Origin: Colocasia esculenta
Lineage: Eukaryota; Streptophyta; Magnoliopsida; Alismatales; Araceae
Direction: 5' to 3'
Assembly (NCBI GenBank): GCA_014218235.1
Contig: CM024766.1
Coordinates: forward strand, 53,739,545-53,803,544
DNA: 64,000 nt
This document shows, piece by piece, positions 59,724 through 64,000 of this stretch; the first letter of the stretch is position 1; each line of letters opens with the position of its first letter. The notes beneath the pieces were generated by a model that did not search any database, had not been told where the DNA came from, and was given only the letters and a program-made list of their open reading frames with translations. A program made the position numbers and the translations under genes.

Positions 59724-60888
59724 ACTTGGTTGGTGTACATGGACTGCATCTCAGAATTCATGGCATCTCGCCATTTCCCTGACTGAGGACAATCAACAGC
59801 CTCTTGGTAGGTCTTTGGATCATCATCCTCATCATAAGACATGCCTTCACTAATATGTCCAACATATCTTTCAGGCTGTCTAGGTACTCTACCAGACCTA
59901 CGCTGAATGTGTGTATATTCCTGAACAGGTTCCGGAACCGATGTTTCACCTGGTGGACTTTGCACAGTTTGTGGATCTAGAACCTCTTCTAGATCTACCT
60001 TACTCCCACTGTCCTCTTGGGTAAGGTACTCCTCTTCCAAGAAGACAGCTCTCTGGCAACAAACACTCTTTGTTCACCAGGATGGTAAAAGTAGTACCCA
60101 AATGTTTCTTTTGGGTATCCAACAAACCTGCACTTATCGGTTCTGGATTCCAGTTTATCTGGGTCATGTCTCCTCACCTGGGCAGGACAGCCCCAGATTT
60201 TAACATGTTTAAAATCAGGCTTTCTACCCTTCCATATCTCATATGGAGTAGAAGACACAGATTTACTGGGAACCCTGTTCAGCAGATATGCCGCTGACTC
60301 TAGCGCATATCCCAATAAGGAAACTGGTAACTGTGAACGGCTCATCATGGATCGCACCATGTCCAACAAGGTACGATTTCTCCTTTCCGATACACCATTC
60401 ATCTGTGGTGTATAGGGAGGAGTCCATTGAGAAAGGATACCATTGTCCTTTAAGAATTGTGTGAACTCTGTACTCAAGTATTCACCTCCTCGGTCTGACC
60501 GTAGGATTTTAATACTTTTTCCAGTTTGTTTCTCAACTTCATTCTTAAATTCTTGGAATTTCCCAAAGGCTTCAGATTTGTACTTCATTAAGTAAACAAA
60601 TCCGAACCTTGAGTAGTCATCCGTGAATGTAATGAAGTATGAGTAGCCACCCTTGGCTTGGGTAGACATTGGACCACATACATCTGAATGTATTAGTTCC
60701 AATATGTCCTTGGCCCTATCTCCATGTCCACTAAATGGAGATTTGGTCAACTTACCCATTAAACAGGATTCACAAGTTGCATATGATTCATAATCAAATG
60801 GATCTAAGTATCCATTCTTATGCAACTTTTGAAGCCTATTCTCGCCAATGTGACCAAGCCTACAATGCCATAAGTAGGTAGTGTTCAC
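59549..60888 (-). pseudogene. Copia-3 integrase and linker
   Basis: 60888-59995 begins with the zinc-binding region (LWHCRLGHIGENRLQKLH, CESCLMGK). The core residues are in LIHSDVCGPMS, IKILRSDRGGEYLS and MNGVSERRNRTLLDMV. The end reads WGCPAQVRRHDPDKL and KCRFVGYPKETFGYYF. A frame change near 60040 leads into an acidic linker (VQEYTHIQRRSGRVPRQPE) and the RT entry. All three catalytic residues are present. Confidence 0.93.
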
Positions 60889-60904
60889 ACTATTCTTACT
60901 TCTC

Positions 60905-61290
60905 TTAGAGAAACATCAACATGGAGATTTTCATAAGAACATCAAGTAGATACAAACCATTTACCAAATTTGCTAAAGCAACTAGTTTATTTCTCAAATA
61001 AACTGAACAACTATTGTTCTCAATGGTAAACTTGTATCCAATTCTGTCTAAACAAGAAACAGAAACAATGTTCTTAATAATGCTAGGCACAAAGTAGCAA
61101 TCATCTAATGAAAGAAAATCTCCTGAGGGTAACTTGAGCTTCACTGTTCCCACAGTAAGTGCAGCAACACTTGCGCCGTTTCCAAGCCTCAAGTTCACCT
61201 CACCCTTGCTCAGCTTCCTTCTACTTGTCACACTTGCATATCATTGCAGACATGAGAAGCACATCCAGTGTCTAAAACCCAAGATGTGGA
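60905..61290 (-). pseudogene. Copia-3 protease
   Basis: The active site STSWVLDTGCASHVCND is read at about 61290-61240 on the minus strand. A TGA lies near 61238, and the frame then continues as VNLRLGNGASVAALTVGTV and SLDDCYFVPSIIKNIVSVS at 60905-61231. This is the usual layout between gag and integrase. Confidence 0.85.
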
Positions 61291-61294
61291 ATCT

Positions 61295-61744
61295 CTAAGA
61301 GACAAGTGAAGATCTATCATATAGATACATGAAGCTTCGCCAAACTTCTGCTTCTCCTGAGCCTTCATTGCAAGGTAGTCCTTGCAATTTCTTTTCCAGT
61401 GCCCCTTCTTTTTTTAGTGGAAGCACTCGCCCTTTTCTGCTCCTTTGCTTATGTCCTTCTTTTGTCTTTGCTTGACTGTTTTTGCATTGCCTTTTCTTAA
61501 AGGCTTGCATTGCTCTCCTCTTCTTGTTGGACATTCCAACCATGAGAACAGTGGGCTTTTCCTTCTTAAGGTTGCCCTCAGCAGTCTTCAGCATGTTTAG
61601 CATCTCAGCTAAACTCTCCTTCCAGGACATAGGCAATGCGCTCAGACCTGAGGACAATCTTCAGGTTCTGAGCCAATCCGAGTAGTTCGGGCCTGTCAAT
61701 TTGTTGGCATCCAGTATGCCACGGAGTGGGTTACTCGACGACAT
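61295..61744 (-). pseudogene. Copia-3 gag, internally deleted
   Basis: Start ATG at 61744 (MSSSNPLRGILDANKLTG, then PNYSDWLRT). A frameshift follows, and then the sequence jumps to LAEMLNMLKTAEGNLKKEK, which in related gags lies some 150 residues further on. The central capsid region is missing. The knuckle region (KGHWKRNCKDYLA) is present in another frame near 61400. Without the capsid core this copy could only move with help from another element. Confidence 0.8.
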
Positions 61745-61911
61745 TTTTGCCTATAAAGGAAATGTAAACACAACTAGCAGATGTTCATAATAATAATTAA
61801 ATCTAGATTAGGACTTTAATCAAGATTAGCTTCCACTATTTTCGACAGACTGTATAACCCTCAGATATACAGAATGGGAGACACCGACGGTCTCCTAGTG
61901 GGGATCGGAAT

Positions 61912-62306
61912 CTCACAGACTCATAGCATGATCTTGTGGATAGCACAACAAACCATACTATGATCTGAAAGCGGTCAACCCTTGACACTTGCAACTCTTG
62001 CAATATCCGATCTTATTTTGCCCCCTGAATTTTAATGACCTTGTGGATAGCACAACAAGTCATTAAATCCAGTCTAAGCAGTACCATCATTACGTAACGA
62101 GCATAGATTTGGATGTAGCCCTTGTGGATAGCACAACAAAGCTACACCGGTCCTCTATCCCGTTTAAGGCATCACTATGCCATAGTTTTAGTCTGTCATC
62201 AGATTTGGCAAGCCTTGTGGATAGCACAACAAACTTGCCCGATCTAATGGCAATCCTAAAACTATAATGATGGAGGCCACGTAATTCATTCTAAATGATT
62301 ACGCTA
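61912..62306 (-). ncRNA. Array of four related hairpins plus a fifth, copia-3 5' leader
   Basis: CTTGTGGATAGCACAACAA occurs exactly at 61933-61951, 62040-62058, 62121-62139 and 62214-62232 (plus-strand sequence). Inside it TTGTG pairs with CACAA around GATAG. Each copy is flanked by arms that differ from copy to copy but pair with each other: tcatag/ctatga, tttaatgac/gtcattaaa, tgtagc/gctaca, ggcaag/cttgcc. A fifth hairpin without the 19-mer is at 62280-62303 (10 bp with one bulge), and a 10-bp stem atagttttag/ctaaaactat (62182-62191, 62256-62265) encloses the fourth unit. On the element's RNA (minus strand) this lies about 170-560 nt before the gag AUG. Function unknown; packaging, dimerisation or translation control are possibilities. 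Confidence 0.7.
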
Positions 62307-63282
62307 CGGCTTAAAATTTGAACGAGGAGGGATTTTGACATATTTTATCTTGGTCTCTATATCTGCGTGCTATTGATATATAGAATTTGGAATATCATAT
62401 ATTTAATTATATATATCATAGCACATTCCACACATATCAATATATGAAGAAATACGATGGATGATCATGGACTTTAACCTAGAGTGGCATTACCAGAGCC
62501 AGTTGGTAATCCACAAATATGGTGAACAAATGGCAGTTCCGCATCTGATGCTTTAGCTTGATGTAACTTTATCTCCATGAAGGTCCTGCATGGTACTCTC
62601 CTCCATCTCTGCCAATCCGCTTCTTATAATTACAAGTAATATTTAAATTGGGCTCTCAGGCCCATAAATGTACATCAGATAATAATAAGAAACCTTGAAC
62701 AAGTCAAGGGGAGTACATAACAGGAGGGAGATAGAATGTACAACCCGGATTTAATAGAGGGAGAGAGGGAGGCACGCAGTCCTCATAAATTACATCATTT
62801 GCCATTAACCATAACATTCATCACATGATATCTAAGTCCATGACCATCCATCCACACACATCACATGCATCAACAAGCAATTATCACATAATTACTTCTG
62901 AAATATTTTACTTCAAAAATATAATAATTATACTTTGAAAACCATTTAACTAAACAATTTAGCTAACATGGATATCATCTAATCAACATTAGATAAACGT
63001 CATTCACCGTTATATGAAGTCGCCAAAATGTACAGTTAATTAATTTAAAAATCACATTTCTAAATCAATTAACATGTCTTAATTAGATAGAGGAAATAAC
63101 TAAAACGATTTTAGATTTCCTTTAAACTAATTAAGTAATGGGTCATATCTATGAAAAATAATTTACAGAGAGTTAAAACAATTTTTAAAACTCTTAAAAC
63201 TAATTTTCATAATTTTCTGGGATTTTAAAACATTTTTCTAAATTTTAAAAATTTAAAAACATTAAGAAAATGGAAAATGGGG
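62307..63282 (-). other. Copia-3 5' leader, AT-rich part
   Basis: No gene seen. An imperfect 15-bp inverted repeat (gtgctat t gatatata with tatatatcatagcac) is at 62367-62382 and 62410-62424. The rest is A/T-rich. Confidence 0.55.
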
Positions 63283-63545
63283 GGGGGGGGGGGAGAAGGG
63301 GGGGCGGACCGGTCCGGATCCGGCGTGGGCCGGATCCGGCCGCGGGGTCCGGGACCCGCGGGCGGACCCGCACGCGGCGCGGGGGACCCGCGCGGGGTCA
63401 CCCCCGCCGCCCGATAGGGCCCGCGGCGGCTGAGGAAAACCCTAGCCGCCGCCCTCCACCGGTGCAGCGCCGGTGGGGCGCGGCCCTGCCGCCCTCCGCG
63501 CCGCCTTCGGCGGCCGCGGATGGCGCCGGCGGCCGCCGCCCCTAA
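63283..63545. repeat. GC-rich block in the copia-3 leader
   Basis: A run of about 15 G at 63279-63293, followed by dense CCGG, GGATCCGG and CGCGG words. The surrounding leader is strongly AT-rich, so the change is abrupt on both sides. Long frames here reflect composition only. Confidence 0.85.
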
Positions 63546-63851
63546 GCACCCAGAAAAACCCGAAAAGCCCTAAAAATCTGCAAAAATGCCCCATCTTGGA
63601 CAGTCCAATCTGCACGACGGCGGCATCTTGCAGAGGGCCGTGTGGCCTCCACAGTGGGCCAAACGACGTCACAAAGGGTTCTCCGCGAAGCCCTTGGTAC
63701 AAGGAACATCTTCCATGTGCCAAGCGGCAAGTGCACATCTCATGTGCAACCCACGAACACGTCAAACATGGCGACTCATGCACAACGCGAATCAACGAAA
63801 ACGCATAAAATATCATACACAAGACGCCGATTCCGAACGTACCAGCAACCT

Positions 63852-63865
63852 GGCTCTGATACCAC
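63852..63865 (-). promoter_or_regulatory. Copia-3 primer-binding site
   Basis: The minus strand reads TGGTATCAGAGCCAGG directly after the LTR end (ACCTTACA), complementary to initiator tRNA-Met. Confidence 0.93.
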
Positions 63866-64000
63866 TGTAAGGTTTCGTATAGAGCGCAGCGGAAACGCGA
63901 ATCCCTCAGGTAGATATCGTTGTGGTGGTCGGATGGAACAAAAACGGAGAAACCACGCACAGGCAAATCTCATCTTTACCTTTGCGGGGTTGCGTAACTC
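63866..64000 (-). repeat. Copia-3 5' LTR, partial
   Basis: Matches 56736-56875 with only a few differences (for example tagagcgcag against tagagtgcag). It is cut by the window end. Confidence 0.95.

Larger units (their letters stand above)
56736..64000 (-). mobile_element. Copia-3: Ty1/copia element, 5' LTR running off the window
   Basis: The 3' LTR (56736 to about 58234) and the start of the 5' LTR (63866-64000) share tgtaaggtttcgtatagag and the following sequence. PBS, leader, gag, protease, integrase, RT and RNase H follow in copia order on the minus strand. There is no envelope-like gene. The left target-site candidate is gatat at 56731-56735; its partner is beyond the window. The element sits inside the Tat RNase H region. 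I do not commit to a lineage; motifs fit the Tork/TAR side better than Sirevirus. Confidence 0.92.

Noticed and set aside
63270..63966. GC-rich reading frames near the right end
   Set aside because: Overlapping frames on both strands inside the copia-3 leader and LTR; composition bias, no domain recognised.

Overview
This 64-kb window looks like repetitive intergenic DNA from a seed plant (most likely an angiosperm). I see no intact single-copy host gene. Almost every recognisable protein belongs to plant transposable elements: a CACTA DNA transposon (TNP2 transposase), Ty3/gypsy elements of the Tekay (chromodomain) and Tat/Ogre type, and three Ty1/copia elements, two of them Sirevirus-like. 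Primer-binding sites complementary to plant initiator tRNA-Met, polypurine tracts, TG...CA long terminal repeats (LTRs) and target-site duplications allow the nesting to be read directly.

Layout, left to right. 1-2436: about 13.7 units of a ~178-bp satellite that runs off the left edge. 2437-11479: a CACTA element on the minus strand, with a decayed transposase (2437-4051), a B3-like captured exon (4300-4779), a 4-kb solo LTR with a perfect 5-bp target duplication (4977-8971), a G-rich tract, a GA microsatellite and a CACTA terminus ending at 11479. 11500-13072 and 50160-56735: the oldest layer, probably a Tat-lineage retrotransposon on the minus strand. Downstream of its pol lie two plus-strand, intron-containing extra genes: gene A (DUF7745/plant-mobile-domain-like, 11847-13072 continued at 50160-50481) and gene B (plant mobile domain, 51006-53637).

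13073-50159: a Sirevirus-like copia element (copia-2) interrupts gene A. A second Sirevirus-like element (copia-1, 13111-37455) sits inside the 3' LTR of copia-2; the undisrupted site is preserved in the other LTR. A Tekay gypsy element (14985-27774) with an LTR-internal-LTR-partial internal structure splits the envelope-like gene of copia-1. On the right, a third copia element (copia-3, 56736 to beyond 64000) interrupts the RNase H region of the Tat element.

The most interesting observation is in the 5' leader of copia-3 (61912-62306). Four copies of an identical 19-mer, each able to form a small hairpin, are flanked by arms that differ between copies yet stay complementary to each other. 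This looks like a repeated, structure-conserved RNA element just upstream of gag. Other notable points are intron-like interruptions at the same two places in both Tekay gag copies, arrays of short motifs in the LTRs of both Sirevirus-like elements, an in-frame deletion fusing a gag zinc knuckle to a protease that has lost its catalytic aspartate, and intron-containing antisense genes carried by the Tat-like element. Most coding regions are broken by stops and frameshifts; some single-base indels may be assembly errors.
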